From contig OX638377.1 of NCBI GenBank assembly GCA_951813615.1, positions 5,553,739-5,617,738 on the forward strand: a stretch of 64,000 nt of DNA. The letters are read 5' to 3'. The DNA is from an uncultured Latescibacterota bacterium. GTDB lineage: Bacteria > Latescibacterota > UBA2968 > UBA8231. A program made the position numbers and the translations under genes. Numbering within the stretch: position 1 is the first letter of the stretch; each line of letters begins with the position of its first letter. Positions 50,569-59,482 of this stretch are shown in pieces. A model generated the notes under the pieces. The model had not been told where the DNA came from. It worked only from the letters and a program-made list of their open reading frames with translations, and searched no databases.

Positions 50569-51981
50569 TTAGGTAGCGCGCTGAGATACTCGCGCTAACT
50601 CGCATAAGAGCGCGGCCGCAGTGCGGATGCCGCAGTGAAAGTCGCGCATGGAAAAGCGCTCGTTGGGGCCGTGCCAATTGTCGGTGATTTGCCCTAGACC
50701 GATGAGCAGAACCGGTGCGTCCGTCGCGGCGGCAAAATCGACAACGATGGGAATGGAGCCGCCTTCGCGGGTAAACACTGGCTCGACCCCGAACCCCTTG
50801 CGCATAGCCGCGAGCGCAGGCTCGACGAGTGGGTGGTCTAAATCCAAGTAGTAAGCCGGTGAAGAATGCTGGTTTTTGAACTCGACGCGGGTGTCTGCGG
50901 GCAGCCGAGCGCGGATGTGCCCTTCGAGGGCCGCTTGGATGCGCTCGGGGTTTTGGTCGGGCACTAATCGGCAAGAGATGGCCGCTCGGGCGACAGCCGG
51001 AATGACCGTGCGCGGGCTGCCGCCGCTGAGGAGGTTGATGTCGAGCGTGGGCCGAGTCCAGCGCCTTTCGAGGACGGAGTACTCCTGCTCTCCCACCAGC
51101 GAGGAAACGCCCAAGGTGCGGCAATAGGCCTCCTCGTCAACCGCAAGGGTGGCGTAGAGGCTTTTTTCGCGGGCCGAGAGCGGCTGCACCCCCTCGTAGA
51201 AACCGGGCACGGCAATGCGCCCTTCGGCGTCGATGAAGCCAGCCAAAGCGTTGACGAGCAGTTGATTGGGATTGTGGACAATGCCGCCGAAAAGGCCGGA
51301 ATGCACGTCCTGTACCGGCCCAAAAACCTCGACCTCGGTATAGACAATGCCGCGCAGACCCAAAGTCAGCGAGGGCTGGTTTGGCCCGTACATGCTGGTA
51401 TCGGAAATCACCGTACAGAGCACCGGAGCAAATTCGTCAAGACCACCCTCGGCCACAAACTGGCTCAACGCAGCGCTGCCGCATTCCTCCTCGCCTTCGA
51501 TCAGGAAGACCAGATTGAACGGAAGCTGATTCCCATTGGCGAAGACGACTTCGGCCGCCTTCAGATGCGCGAAGCTAGGCCCCTTATTGTCGCTGGCCCC
51601 CCGGGCGATGAGGAAGCCGTCTCGTTCTTCGGCGGCAAAGGGATCCACCTCCCAAGCCGAGCGCGGATTGTCCACTCCCTGCACATCGTAATGGCCGTAG
51701 ATCAAAACCGTGGGTCGGTCCGACGAAAACGCGGAGCTACGGGCGACGACTAGGGGGTTGGTAGCAGCCCGTACTTGAATCTTCTCAACCGCAAACCCCA
51801 TTTGGTCGAATTGGCCAACGAGAAAGTCGGCCGCTTGGGCGAGGCCGTCGCCGGTGTCGTCATCGGCACCAGCACTGACGCTGGGGATGCGGACAAAGGA
51901 TTTCAGTTGTTCGATATAGGCCCGCTGCTGCTCGTCAATGCACAGCAGCGCGTTTTCCAAGGCTACGCCTTCCTCTCGCAT
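50569..51981 (-). CDS. M20 family metallopeptidase/dipeptidase
   Basis: A 470-residue two-zinc peptidase. Zinc ligands appear in order: IYGHYDVQ (His), ARGASDNKGP (Asp), IEGEEECGS (catalytic and bridging Glu), VISDTSMY (Asp) and the C-terminal DNWHGPNERF (His). The lid/dimerisation domain (~200-310) contains DVHSGLFGG. Size fits the dipeptidase PepV/CNDP-like subfamily. The start is ATG 51981. It is 33 bases upstream of the PhyH gene on the same strand, so the three may form one operon (M20–PhyH–Ldh2). Confidence 0.9.
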   Translation of the reverse strand: MREEGVALENALLCIDEQQRAYIEQLKSFVRIPSVSAGADDDTGDGLAQAADFLVGQFDQMGFAVEKIQVRAATNPLVVARSSAFSSDRPTVLIYGHYDVQGVDNPRSAWEVDPFAAEERDGFLIARGASDNKGPSFAHLKAAEVVFANGNQLPFNLVFLIEGEEECGSAALSQFVAEGGLDEFAPVLCTVISDTSMYGPNQPSLTLGLRGIVYTEVEVFGPVQDVHSGLFGGIVHNPNQLLVNALAGFIDAEGRIAVPGFYEGVQPLSAREKSLYATLAVDEEAYCRTLGVSSLVGEQEYSVLERRWTRPTLDINLLSGGSPRTVIPAVARAAISCRLVPDQNPERIQAALEGHIRARLPADTRVEFKNQHSSPAYYLDLDHPLVEPALAAMRKGFGVEPVFTREGGSIPIVVDFAAATDAPVLLIGLGQITDNWHGPNERFSMRDFHCGIRTAAALLCELARVSQRAT

Positions 51982-52321
51982 CGCTTCTCTGTTCTTTGAT
52001 CGTCCTCCCCGCCCTTCAGCTTAGCCCGCCAGCGCGCATCTGGGCCAGCGGTAGTGCTCTTGCTGAGGCTGGGTTTATTCATTAGCTTTTTGCAACGCAA
52101 AAAACGCAAAAAACGCAAAAATTGAGAATCAAGTCCGATTTGCCCGCCTTGCCCGCTTTCCGCAACTGTGCAATATAAGTTTTTACATCGGGCTGTAAAG
52201 TTCCGTTCATCCGTTTGTTACCATATTCATTTGGATCGTCGCATGGCCCGCAGGGATGAGCGGCTAACTTTTCTCAGATCCCCAAATCTACTGCTATTTA
52301 CAGGAAGGAAAACACTGGAAA
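51982..52321. other. Divergent gap upstream of gapA with phased A-tracts
   Basis: No gene is credible in this 340-base gap. It contains three CGC(A)n units at 52095-52121 (A5-A6 tracts repeated every 9 bases), which may bend the DNA. It has to hold the promoters for the divergent M20 and gapA genes; I see no convincing -35/-10 pair. A GGAAGG site precedes the gapA start. Confidence 0.5.
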
Positions 52322-53320
52322 ATGGGAGAGCTACCTGTTGCCATTAATGGCTTTGGTCGAATCGGCCGCTTGGTATTCAGAGCGGCCGTCGAGCAAGGTG
52401 GGCTCGAGGTCAAAGCCATCAATGATCTAACCGATGCCAAAACACTTGCCCACCTACTCAAATACGATTCCACCCACGGTCGCTTTGCCGGCGAGATAGA
52501 GGTTGCTGGCGACGACTTGATCGTCGATGGCAAGGCGATCCGCATCTTGGCCGAACGCGACCCCGCCAACTTGCCGTGGGGTGACTTAGGGGTCGAAGTG
52601 GTGCTGGAGTCGACGGGATTTTTTACTGAGGCCGACAAAGCTCGCGCCCACATCGACGCTGGGGCCAAGAAGGTCGTCATTTCCGCTCCGGCCAAGGGCG
52701 CGGACATAACCGTGGTCATGGGCGTCAATGAAGGAGCCATCCAAGCAGACCACGAGATCATTTCCAATGCTTCGTGTACGACCAATTGTCTAGCCCCAAT
52801 GGCCAAAGTCCTCCACGAAAAATTCGGTCTCGTCAAAGGCATGATGAATACGATTCACTCGTACACCGGCGACCAACGCCTGCTCGACGCTCCACACAGC
52901 GACATGCGCCGAGCGCGCTCGGCAGCGGCGTCAATGGTACCCACAACCACGGGAGCCGCGGCGGCAGTAGGTGAGGTGCTGCCCGCGCTCGACGGCAAGC
53001 TCGACGGCTTGGCCATCCGCGTACCAACCCCCGATGGTTCGTTGACCGACTTTACTGCCGAACTCAAAAGCGCAGCGGATGCCGAAGCAATAAACGCGGC
53101 GTTCAAAGCCGCCGCAGCCAACTCGCTGGCTGGCATCCTCGAGTACTCTGAGGAGCCTCTGGTCTTGGCCGACATCATCGGCAACCCACACTCGTGTATC
53201 TTCGACGCGCTGTCGACGAATGTTCTCGAAGGAAATATGGTCAAGGTCCTCGGATGGTACGACAACGAATGGGGCTACTCCAACCGCTGTGTGGATTTGC
53301 TGCGCAAGCTCGGCCAATGA
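52322..53320 (+). CDS. gapA: Glyceraldehyde-3-phosphate dehydrogenase
   Basis: Glycolytic/gluconeogenic enzyme of 332 residues. The N-terminal NAD domain starts VAINGFGRIGRLVFRA; the acidic D of AINDLTD favours NAD. The catalytic cysteine is in SNASCTTNCLAP (~149-160), with HSYTGDQRLLDAPH and the C-terminal WYDNEWGYSNR. The start is ATG 52322. It is followed by a DtxR-type regulator gene on the same strand (48-base gap), which may share a transcript. Confidence 0.97.
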   Translation: MGELPVAINGFGRIGRLVFRAAVEQGGLEVKAINDLTDAKTLAHLLKYDSTHGRFAGEIEVAGDDLIVDGKAIRILAERDPANLPWGDLGVEVVLESTGFFTEADKARAHIDAGAKKVVISAPAKGADITVVMGVNEGAIQADHEIISNASCTTNCLAPMAKVLHEKFGLVKGMMNTIHSYTGDQRLLDAPHSDMRRARSAAASMVPTTTGAAAAVGEVLPALDGKLDGLAIRVPTPDGSLTDFTAELKSAADAEAINAAFKAAAANSLAGILEYSEEPLVLADIIGNPHSCIFDALSTNVLEGNMVKVLGWYDNEWGYSNRCVDLLRKLGQ

Positions 53321-53368
53321 TTCAATACAAGACCCTGCTACTTAGGCGGAGACAGAAAGGCGAAACGC

Positions 53369-53914
53369 ATGTTTGAGGAAGTCTGGAGAGCCTACGAAGA
53401 AAACGAACTAAGCCACAGCGCCGCGCACCACTTGATGGCAATCCACGAGCTGCGCGGGGAGTACGGCTACGCCCGCGTCTCGGATATCGCCAAGCACCTG
53501 AGCATTACCAAAGGTAGCGTCTCGACAGCCATGAAGCACCTCAAGGAGCGCGGCTATGTGCAAGAGGACCTCAACCGCTTCCTCGAACTTACCGAACAGG
53601 GTCTAAAGGTTGTGCAGGAAACCGAGGCCACGCGCCTAGTCGTGCAGCGTTTCCTCGGAGACGCCCTCGGTATGGATGAGGACGACGCAATGATCGACGC
53701 CTGCAAGGTTGAGCATCTAATCAGCAATGAGGCGCGGCAGCGGTTGGTTTGCTTTTTGCGCGTGTTGTTTTCAGAAAAACCCTCGGCCAACGAGTTTCTC
53801 CAGACGTTCCGCGATGGTGCCCTAGAGTGTCGCGATGGTGATGTGGAATCGTGTACTGTCTGCGAGGACATCTGTTACGGCTACCGCACCGTTGCCTTAG
53901 CGGAGAGCGAGTAG
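53369..53914 (+). CDS. DtxR-family metal-dependent regulator with extra C-terminal cysteines
   Basis: DtxR/MntR-type repressors bind Fe2+ or Mn2+. The 181-residue product has a winged HTH (~18-62, with VSDIAKHLSITKGSVSTAMK and ERGYV) and a dimerisation/metal domain containing DACKVEHLIS, where C112, E115 and H116 match ligand positions of DtxR. No SH3-like third domain is evident. The C-terminus holds C153, C162, C165 and C169 (spacing C-x8-C-x2-C-x3-C), which could bind a metal or Fe–S cluster. A terminator follows. Confidence 0.85.
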   Translation: MFEEVWRAYEENELSHSAAHHLMAIHELRGEYGYARVSDIAKHLSITKGSVSTAMKHLKERGYVQEDLNRFLELTEQGLKVVQETEATRLVVQRFLGDALGMDEDDAMIDACKVEHLISNEARQRLVCFLRVLFSEKPSANEFLQTFRDGALECRDGDVESCTVCEDICYGYRTVALAESE

Positions 53915-53943
53915 ATTCCAAGAAGACACAGTGTTATCGGTCT

Positions 53944-53968
53944 GGCCGGGCGGCGTCCGGCCTTTTTT
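53944..53968 (+). terminator. Rho-independent terminator after the DtxR-family gene
   Basis: The stem GGCCGG/CCGGCC with a 7-base loop is followed by six T residues (53963-53968). It lies just 11 bases before the next start codon (53980), so the transporter gene needs its own promoter or read-through. Confidence 0.85.
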
Positions 53969-53979
53969 GTGAGCGGACC

Positions 53980-54945
53980 ATGCTAGATTTTCTACAGCGG
54001 CAATTTCTGCCTGTAGGTCTGTTGGTCGTGGCTGTGGTGGGATTCTTCTTCCCCCGTCCGGGCCTCTACATGGCCGAGTTGCCCACTCAGTACATCGCCG
54101 TCAGCCTCATCTTTTTTCTTTCAGGGCTGATGCTGAAGACCGACGAAGTTCACGCCGCTCTCGCCGCGTGGAAGGCGACGTCGTGGGGCTGTGTTTCGAT
54201 CCTCCTCGCGACGCCCTTTATAGGGGCCGCTATCGCATTCCAGCTCCCGATGGAGCCCGCCTTCCAATTTGGTCTGGCCCTGTTCTGCTGCATGCCGACG
54301 ACCCTGACTTCGGGTGTGGCGCTGACGGCGCAGGCCCGAGGCAACGTAGCCTTGGCCTTGCTTTTGACGGTGCTGACCAATATCGCCGGCATCTTCACAG
54401 TGCCTTTCGTGTTGGCGCATCTGCTGAGTGCGCTAGGCCAGGTCGAGCTTTCAGCTAGCGATCTGTTCGCCAAACTCTGTCTTTCGATCTTGCTGCCCTT
54501 GGGTGTCGGCAAGTACCTGCGGCGCTTCGCCGTCGATTGGATCGACGCCCAGCGCTCGCGGTTGACTTTGGCCAGCAACGCGGCGCTAATCTCGATTCCG
54601 TGGATGAAATTCAGCGAGTCTTCCGGGCGGCTAGCCCAGATAGAACCTGCGAGCTTGTTGATTCTGGTAGTGTCTGGATTGGCAATCCACGCACTCTACC
54701 TGCTGCTCAACGGCGGCGCTTGCGTGCTTTTGCAGCTTGAAGCGGCGGCGCGCAAGACCGTTGTGCTGATGGCGAGCCAGAAGACCTTGCCGGTGGCGAT
54801 GACGGTGCTGGCGTTTTTGCCGGATTCGGCCGTGTCGCCCGAGCAGAAGGGGTTGTTAGCCATACCTTGTATTGTGTTTCACCTAGGGCAGATTTTCATG
54901 GATGCAGTTATCGCGACGCGGTGGGGGAACCGTGCAGCAGGTTAG
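53980..54945 (+). CDS. Bile acid:sodium symporter (BASS/SBF) family transporter
   Basis: From ATG 53980 the ~321-residue product has about ten membrane helices (e.g. FLPVGLLVVAVVGFFFPRP, QYIAVSLIFFLSGLMLKTDE, GLALFCCMPTTLTSGVAL). The SGLMLK and CMPTT stretches match SBF-like/YfeH-type members. The substrate is uncertain; family members carry bile acids, pyruvate, pantoate or other organic anions. It sits right after the metalloregulator, but no metal-binding motif is visible. Confidence 0.85.
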   Translation: MLDFLQRQFLPVGLLVVAVVGFFFPRPGLYMAELPTQYIAVSLIFFLSGLMLKTDEVHAALAAWKATSWGCVSILLATPFIGAAIAFQLPMEPAFQFGLALFCCMPTTLTSGVALTAQARGNVALALLLTVLTNIAGIFTVPFVLAHLLSALGQVELSASDLFAKLCLSILLPLGVGKYLRRFAVDWIDAQRSRLTLASNAALISIPWMKFSESSGRLAQIEPASLLILVVSGLAIHALYLLLNGGACVLLQLEAAARKTVVLMASQKTLPVAMTVLAFLPDSAVSPEQKGLLAIPCIVFHLGQIFMDAVIATRWGNRAAG

Positions 54946-54994
54946 GTGTTTTCACAGTGCAGACTATGGCTCTTTTCTAACAGAAAGGAAGACC

Positions 54995-55396
54995 ATGCGG
55001 TACTTGATTGCGGCAGCATGGATCGCCGTTTCTCTCGTTGCTTGTGGCGACTCGGATCCCGTTGGAGACAACAATGGCGACCAGCGGACCGAGGAAGGCG
55101 ACCGTGCACAGCTAGCGGAAATGCGACGGGAAATCGACGCGCTCGTCGGCGATGCTGCGGGAGCGTCCATTGCGGACTGTCGCTACGCGGGCGTGGGCTC
55201 CAAACCCTGCGGCGGGCCTTGGGCGTTTATAATTTACTCCGCCTCGTCCACCGATTCGACGGCGCTAGCCGAGCGGCTGACAGCGTATAACGCTTTTGAA
55301 GCTGAGATGAACGAGCGCTATGGGTTAGCTTCGGACTGCTCTGTGCCCAACGAGCCGATTTTGGCCTATAGGGATGGACGGTGCGTCGCCGAGTGA
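54995..55396 (+). CDS. Small putative lipoprotein, unknown function
   Basis: From ATG 54995 (AGGAAGACC upstream) the 133-residue product has a lipoprotein signal MRYLIAAAWIAVSLVACGDSD (lipobox LVAC). A short globular domain follows with cysteine pairs (DCRYAGVGSKPCGGPWAF, SDCSVPNEP, GRCVAE) that may form disulfides. The GGPWAFIIYSASSTD stretch recurs in small exported lipoproteins of uncultured bacteria, but I know no function. It is convergent with the oxidoreductase gene. Confidence 0.75.
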   Translation: MRYLIAAAWIAVSLVACGDSDPVGDNNGDQRTEEGDRAQLAEMRREIDALVGDAAGASIADCRYAGVGSKPCGGPWAFIIYSASSTDSTALAERLTAYNAFEAEMNERYGLASDCSVPNEPILAYRDGRCVAE

Positions 55397-55429
55397 TTTA
55401 AGAGCGTCGATCAACTCGGACCGCGCTGC

Positions 55430-56437
55430 TCAAATCTGCGAACGGTAAACCGCGTCGACCAATTCCATGGTCTTGGTCGCGTCGTCGAAATTCGTCTCGG
55501 GATCTTTTCCCTTTAACATGCAATCCACGAAGTGGCGGTTGATATCGTAGGGGCCGAAGGCTCGATAGTCCTCTGCGCTGCCCGCCAAGACGGAGGGGTC
55601 CAATTCGTCGATGGGCTCAGTCTTGTTGTCGGCGTAGAGCTGGCCGCCTTCTTCGGGGTCGCCGAAGAAGGAGATGCCGGGGGAATGGATCTCGACGCTG
55701 AATATCCGCCGACCGGCCATGAAGTTGTTGAGCAAGAGTCCAGTGGTCCCGCTGCTGAAACGGACTAGGGCTAGGTGGACATTCCAGTGGTCGGCGTCGA
55801 GGCGGCGCGAGTCACTGGCAACGGATTCGACTTCGCCGCCGCATAGATAGCGCAAGGTATCGACGGCGTGGATGCCATCGCAGGTAAGCATGTCCAACGC
55901 CCCGCGATAGTAGGGAGTACCGCCGACCCAATTTTTGTAAAAGCTGGCGTGGGCGGTGTGCACGGGGCCGCGCTTTTCGCACAGCATTTTGCCACGGCGA
56001 ATAACAGGGGCAAAACGGCGTTGGAAGGCGACGCCGGTCAGTACCTTGTGCCGACGGGCCAAAGCGGCGAGCTGGCGAATTTGCTCAGTGGTAACGGCGG
56101 GAGGTTTTTCGATGATGAGATGGCAGCCGTGTTCGATTGCGGTGGCGCAGATGTCGAAAAGGTGGTGCGGCGGCATGATGGCATAGACCGCGTCGGGTTT
56201 TTCGCGCTTGAGCATTTGGCGGTAATCGCTGTAGCGGCCTTTGATGTCGTAGAGGTCACAGGTTTTGTGCAGGCGCTGTTCGTCGAGCTCGGCGACGGCG
56301 ACTAGTTCGGCCTCGGGGATTTCGCGCAGGGCAGGGTAGTGAGCCATTAGGGCGCGGCCTCCGGCACCGATGAAGGCGACGCGGAGTTTTTTTCGGACGC
56401 GGCTTTTGTTTTTCGGACGCGTTTTGGCTTTGGCCAT
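55430..56437 (-). CDS. Gfo/Idh/MocA family oxidoreductase, copy 1
   Basis: NAD(P)-dependent sugar/polyol oxidoreductase fold of 335 residues. The Rossmann motif is AFIGAGGRALMAHYPAL and the catalytic lysine motif EKP lies in HLIIEKPPAV (~112-116). The C-terminal α/β domain contains the DGIHAVDTLRYLCGG motif with the substrate-side Asp/His. An N-terminal basic tail (KAKTRPKNKSRVRKK) precedes the Rossmann domain. It is next to, and likely coexpressed with, copy 2. Confidence 0.88.
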   Translation of the reverse strand: MAKAKTRPKNKSRVRKKLRVAFIGAGGRALMAHYPALREIPEAELVAVAELDEQRLHKTCDLYDIKGRYSDYRQMLKREKPDAVYAIMPPHHLFDICATAIEHGCHLIIEKPPAVTTEQIRQLAALARRHKVLTGVAFQRRFAPVIRRGKMLCEKRGPVHTAHASFYKNWVGGTPYYRGALDMLTCDGIHAVDTLRYLCGGEVESVASDSRRLDADHWNVHLALVRFSSGTTGLLLNNFMAGRRIFSVEIHSPGISFFGDPEEGGQLYADNKTEPIDELDPSVLAGSAEDYRAFGPYDINRHFVDCMLKGKDPETNFDDATKTMELVDAVYRSQI

Positions 56438-56506
56438 GTCTATTCTCCGGGCGCAGCTATGCGTGAAGATGCACGGTCGCGTTGCCTATCTGAATGGCTG
56501 CGGAAG

Positions 56507-57610
56507 TTACTCCTCCCGCTCCTTAAAATTCCCCGCCCGACGCAGCGCCTCGACGCCGGATTCGGCAAGCGAGACCGGGAAGTGAACGGGGCGGTTGCCC
56601 TCTAGTTGCGACTGGTAGATGGCCATGACCATTTCCAGCGAGCGGCGGCCCACAGCGCCGTCGCTGCGCAAGGTGCCACGTCCTTCCAGAGCGTCGAGCA
56701 ACTCGGATAGTGCAGCAACGTACGTAGAGACCGGGGTCGGCCGTTCGACTTCGACTTCTTCGAGGCTGCTCCACTCAAAGCCGCTGTCGGGCTCAGACAG
56801 CGCGACCTTGGACTGAAAGAGGCGGACCTGCTCGGCATCCATGCGGATCAGGCCGGTTGAGCCGCGCAGCTCAAAGGCGTTGTCGTTGTACTGCGTCAGT
56901 TCGGCACCGCAGATCAGCCCAGTAGCCCCTCCTTTGAACTTGAGCATCGCAGCCGAAAAATCCTCGACAGCCCAGGGACGCATGCGCTGTTCAGCCATGC
57001 CGCACAGCCAATCCACTTCGCCAGCGTAGAGATCCATCAGGTCGAAATAGTGGGTGAAATCGTGCAGTAAGGGACCTTCGTTTTCGCTGCGCCACCAAGG
57101 GGCCGGCTTGCCGCCATCCATGTAGCAATAGATATGATTGAACTCGCCGATAGCCCCCGCGTCGAGGAGCGTTTTGGCGAGAACCCACTCGGAGTGCCAG
57201 CGGCGGTTGTGATTGATCTGCAAGAGTACGTCCTCCGCTTGGCAGGCTGCGATCATCTGGTCGCATTCCTCCAGCGAAAGAGCCATTGGTTTTTCGCAGA
57301 TGATGGCTCGGGTCGAGGCGGCTTGGGCGCAACTGGTGACCATTTCGGCGTGGAGTTCGGGGTGGGTGGCGACGATGCAGATGTCGGGCTGGACCTCGGC
57401 GAGCATTTGCCGATAGTCGTGGTAGAGAACCTCAACGCCGAAGCGCTCGCCAAAGGCGTCGAGCTTTTCGCGCCCCCGGTTGACGCCGGCGACCAATTCG
57501 CAGGAGGAATGTTGGACAATAGCGGCGGCGTGGTTGTCGGGCAGGTCGGAGAAACTGAACTGATAGCCGACGCGACCCGTGCCGATGATAGCAATGCGAT
57601 ACGTGGACAT
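56507..57610 (-). CDS. Gfo/Idh/MocA family oxidoreductase, copy 2
   Basis: From ATG 57610 the ~367-residue product has the Rossmann motif IAIIGTGRVGYQFS, the catalytic-lysine EKP motif in IICEKPMAL, and DFTHYFDLMDLYAGEV with the catalytic Asp/His. It differs from copy 1 in size and N-terminus, so it probably acts on a different sugar or inositol. A longer in-frame extension (to 57778) lies inside the neighbouring gene. Gfo/Idh/MocA genes with sulfatases and PhyH genes are typical of glycan-degrading islands. Confidence 0.88.
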   Translation of the reverse strand: MSTYRIAIIGTGRVGYQFSFSDLPDNHAAAIVQHSSCELVAGVNRGREKLDAFGERFGVEVLYHDYRQMLAEVQPDICIVATHPELHAEMVTSCAQAASTRAIICEKPMALSLEECDQMIAACQAEDVLLQINHNRRWHSEWVLAKTLLDAGAIGEFNHIYCYMDGGKPAPWWRSENEGPLLHDFTHYFDLMDLYAGEVDWLCGMAEQRMRPWAVEDFSAAMLKFKGGATGLICGAELTQYNDNAFELRGSTGLIRMDAEQVRLFQSKVALSEPDSGFEWSSLEEVEVERPTPVSTYVAALSELLDALEGRGTLRSDGAVGRRSLEMVMAIYQSQLEGNRPVHFPVSLAESGVEALRRAGNFKEREE

Positions 57611-57623
57611 GAGACCTCCAGCC

Positions 57624-58151
57624 TTAAAAGAGATCGAGTTGAGGAGAGCTTCCCGTCGCCAGCATTGGCGACGCAAGTGCGCCTTCGAGGGCGAGCAACG
57701 CTCTTTTGATCGCCAGCCCTCCGGCATAGCCGACCAGCGCACCGTTGCTGCCAATGACGCGATGACAAGGCACGACAATCGGCAGGGGGTTCCGACCGTT
57801 GGCTAAGCCGACGGCGCGGACCGAGTTTGGGTTGCCGATGCGGTGCGCTAGCTCCAAGTAGGAAATCGTCTCGCCGTAGGGAATCTCCGCGAGTGCGGCC
57901 CAAACTTTGCGCTGAAACGCCGTTCCTTGGGGATGGAGCGGCAAGTCGAAGCTGTGCAGGTGCCCGGTGAAGTAGGAGTCGAGCTGGTCGGCGACCGGGT
58001 AGGGCAGAGCAGCCACGGCCTGCCAATCTGGCGGCGGGGTAAAGTCGCGGTCCTTGAAATAGATGTGCCGCAAGCCCGTGGAGTCGCCGGCTAGGAGCAG
58101 TTCGCCGATGGAACTGGACACGGTGGTGTAGAGCAAGTTTTCAGTGGACAT
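57624..58151 (-). CDS. ogt: Methylated-DNA–protein-cysteine methyltransferase
   Basis: Repairs O6-alkylguanine by transfer to its own cysteine. The 175-residue product has the active site PIVVPCHRVIGSNGALVGY with the acceptor Cys in PCHRV (~127), and the N-terminal domain typical of Ogt. It starts 14 bases before copy 2 of the oxidoreductase, and the mscS gene ends 8 bases upstream; the three are likely one operon. Confidence 0.94.
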   Translation of the reverse strand: MSTENLLYTTVSSSIGELLLAGDSTGLRHIYFKDRDFTPPPDWQAVAALPYPVADQLDSYFTGHLHSFDLPLHPQGTAFQRKVWAALAEIPYGETISYLELAHRIGNPNSVRAVGLANGRNPLPIVVPCHRVIGSNGALVGYAGGLAIKRALLALEGALASPMLATGSSPQLDLF

Positions 58152-58158
58152 AGCGGTC

Positions 58159-59409
58159 TTACTGCGATTCCCCTAGCGCCTGAAAGTCCGCCCCCGTCGG
58201 CTCCTGAAAAACTCGCAGATCAAAGGCCGGCACAATGGCGAAGATGTGGTCGAAGATGTCGGCCTGAATCGCCTCGTAGTTGGCCCAGACTATATCCTTG
58301 CAAAAGACGTAAATTTCGAGGGGTAGCCCCTTGGAGGTCGGCGCAAGCTGACGCACCAGAAAGGTCATCTCTTGGTTGATCTGCGGATGGTTTTTCAGAT
58401 AGGCCTGCACGTAGGCGCGGAAGGTGCCGATATTGGTCATGCGCCGGCCATTTACCAGATGCGAAAGATCCACTTGGTTGAGCTTGTTGTATTCGGCTAG
58501 CTCTTGCTTTTTGCGCTCAATGTGGGCGGTGATGTACTGGATTTTGGCGAAGCGGGCGAGCATTTCCTCGTCGCAAAACTTGATGGTGCTGACGTCGAGG
58601 TAGATCGCCCGCTTGATCCGCCGCCCGCCCGAGTCCTGCATCCCGCGCCAGTTTTTGAACGACTCGCCAATCAGCGCGTACGTGGGAATGGTGGTGATGG
58701 TCTTGTCCCAGTTTTGTACCTTGACCGTTGTCAGCGTTATGTCGATTACGTCGCCGTCAGCTCCGTACTGGGGCATTTCAATCCAGTCGCCGTAGGTGAC
58801 CATGCGGTTTACCGAGATCTGGATGCCGGCGACCAACCCGAGGATCGAGTCGCGGAAAACCAAAAGCAGGACCGCGGTCATCGCCGTCAGGCCGCCGAGC
58901 AAGTAAAGCGGCGATTGGCCGATTAGGGTTGCGACGACGACGACGCTGCCGAGCAAAAAGAGGATGATCTTGAGAAACTGCACCGGCCCCTTGATGGAGA
59001 CTTCGTGCGAGGTCCTAGTGCTGTTGTAGATGCGGACGCCCGCGTTTATCAATGCCTCAACGGCTAGTAAGCCGGAAAGCACCAGATAAATATGCGCTGC
59101 GGTCTGAATGATGTTGACGGAAACGGGATGACCTTCTAAGGCCATTGGCCCTAGGTGATAAAAGATGAGGCCGGGGACTAAATGGGCCAGCCGGTGTAGG
59201 ACCCGGCACTCGATTAGGGCGTCGTCCCAAGGGATATCGGTGCGGCGGATGATGGCGGTGAAGCCCCGGAGCAAAGGGCCTCTGGCCAGACGATGGGCGA
59301 GCAAGGCGATGAGGGCGACCACAGCCAAGGCGACCAGTGCGGCGAGGTCTTCGCTGAGGTCCTTGCCGAAGCCCCATTCGAAAAATTGGCGGCGTAGTGA
59401 GTTGAGCAT
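58159..59409 (-). CDS. Mechanosensitive ion channel of the MscS/YbdG type
   Basis: The 416-residue membrane protein has about five N-terminal helices, then the pore-lining/MscS β-domain with FRDSILGLVAGIQISVNRMV and YGDWIEMP (~195-215). It ends in a soluble domain with FRAYVQAYLKNHPQINQEMTF, characteristic of the YbdG/MscM group. The start is ATG 59409. It releases osmolytes on hypo-osmotic shock. Confidence 0.9.
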   Translation of the reverse strand: MLNSLRRQFFEWGFGKDLSEDLAALVALAVVALIALLAHRLARGPLLRGFTAIIRRTDIPWDDALIECRVLHRLAHLVPGLIFYHLGPMALEGHPVSVNIIQTAAHIYLVLSGLLAVEALINAGVRIYNSTRTSHEVSIKGPVQFLKIILFLLGSVVVVATLIGQSPLYLLGGLTAMTAVLLLVFRDSILGLVAGIQISVNRMVTYGDWIEMPQYGADGDVIDITLTTVKVQNWDKTITTIPTYALIGESFKNWRGMQDSGGRRIKRAIYLDVSTIKFCDEEMLARFAKIQYITAHIERKKQELAEYNKLNQVDLSHLVNGRRMTNIGTFRAYVQAYLKNHPQINQEMTFLVRQLAPTSKGLPLEIYVFCKDIVWANYEAIQADIFDHIFAIVPAFDLRVFQEPTGADFQALGESQ

Positions 59410-59482
59410 CTGTTGTCTGCCTATCTAGGGAAGGACATCATCGACCTTGCGTGGACGATCCGCGCCTGTTGCTGGCTGTGCC

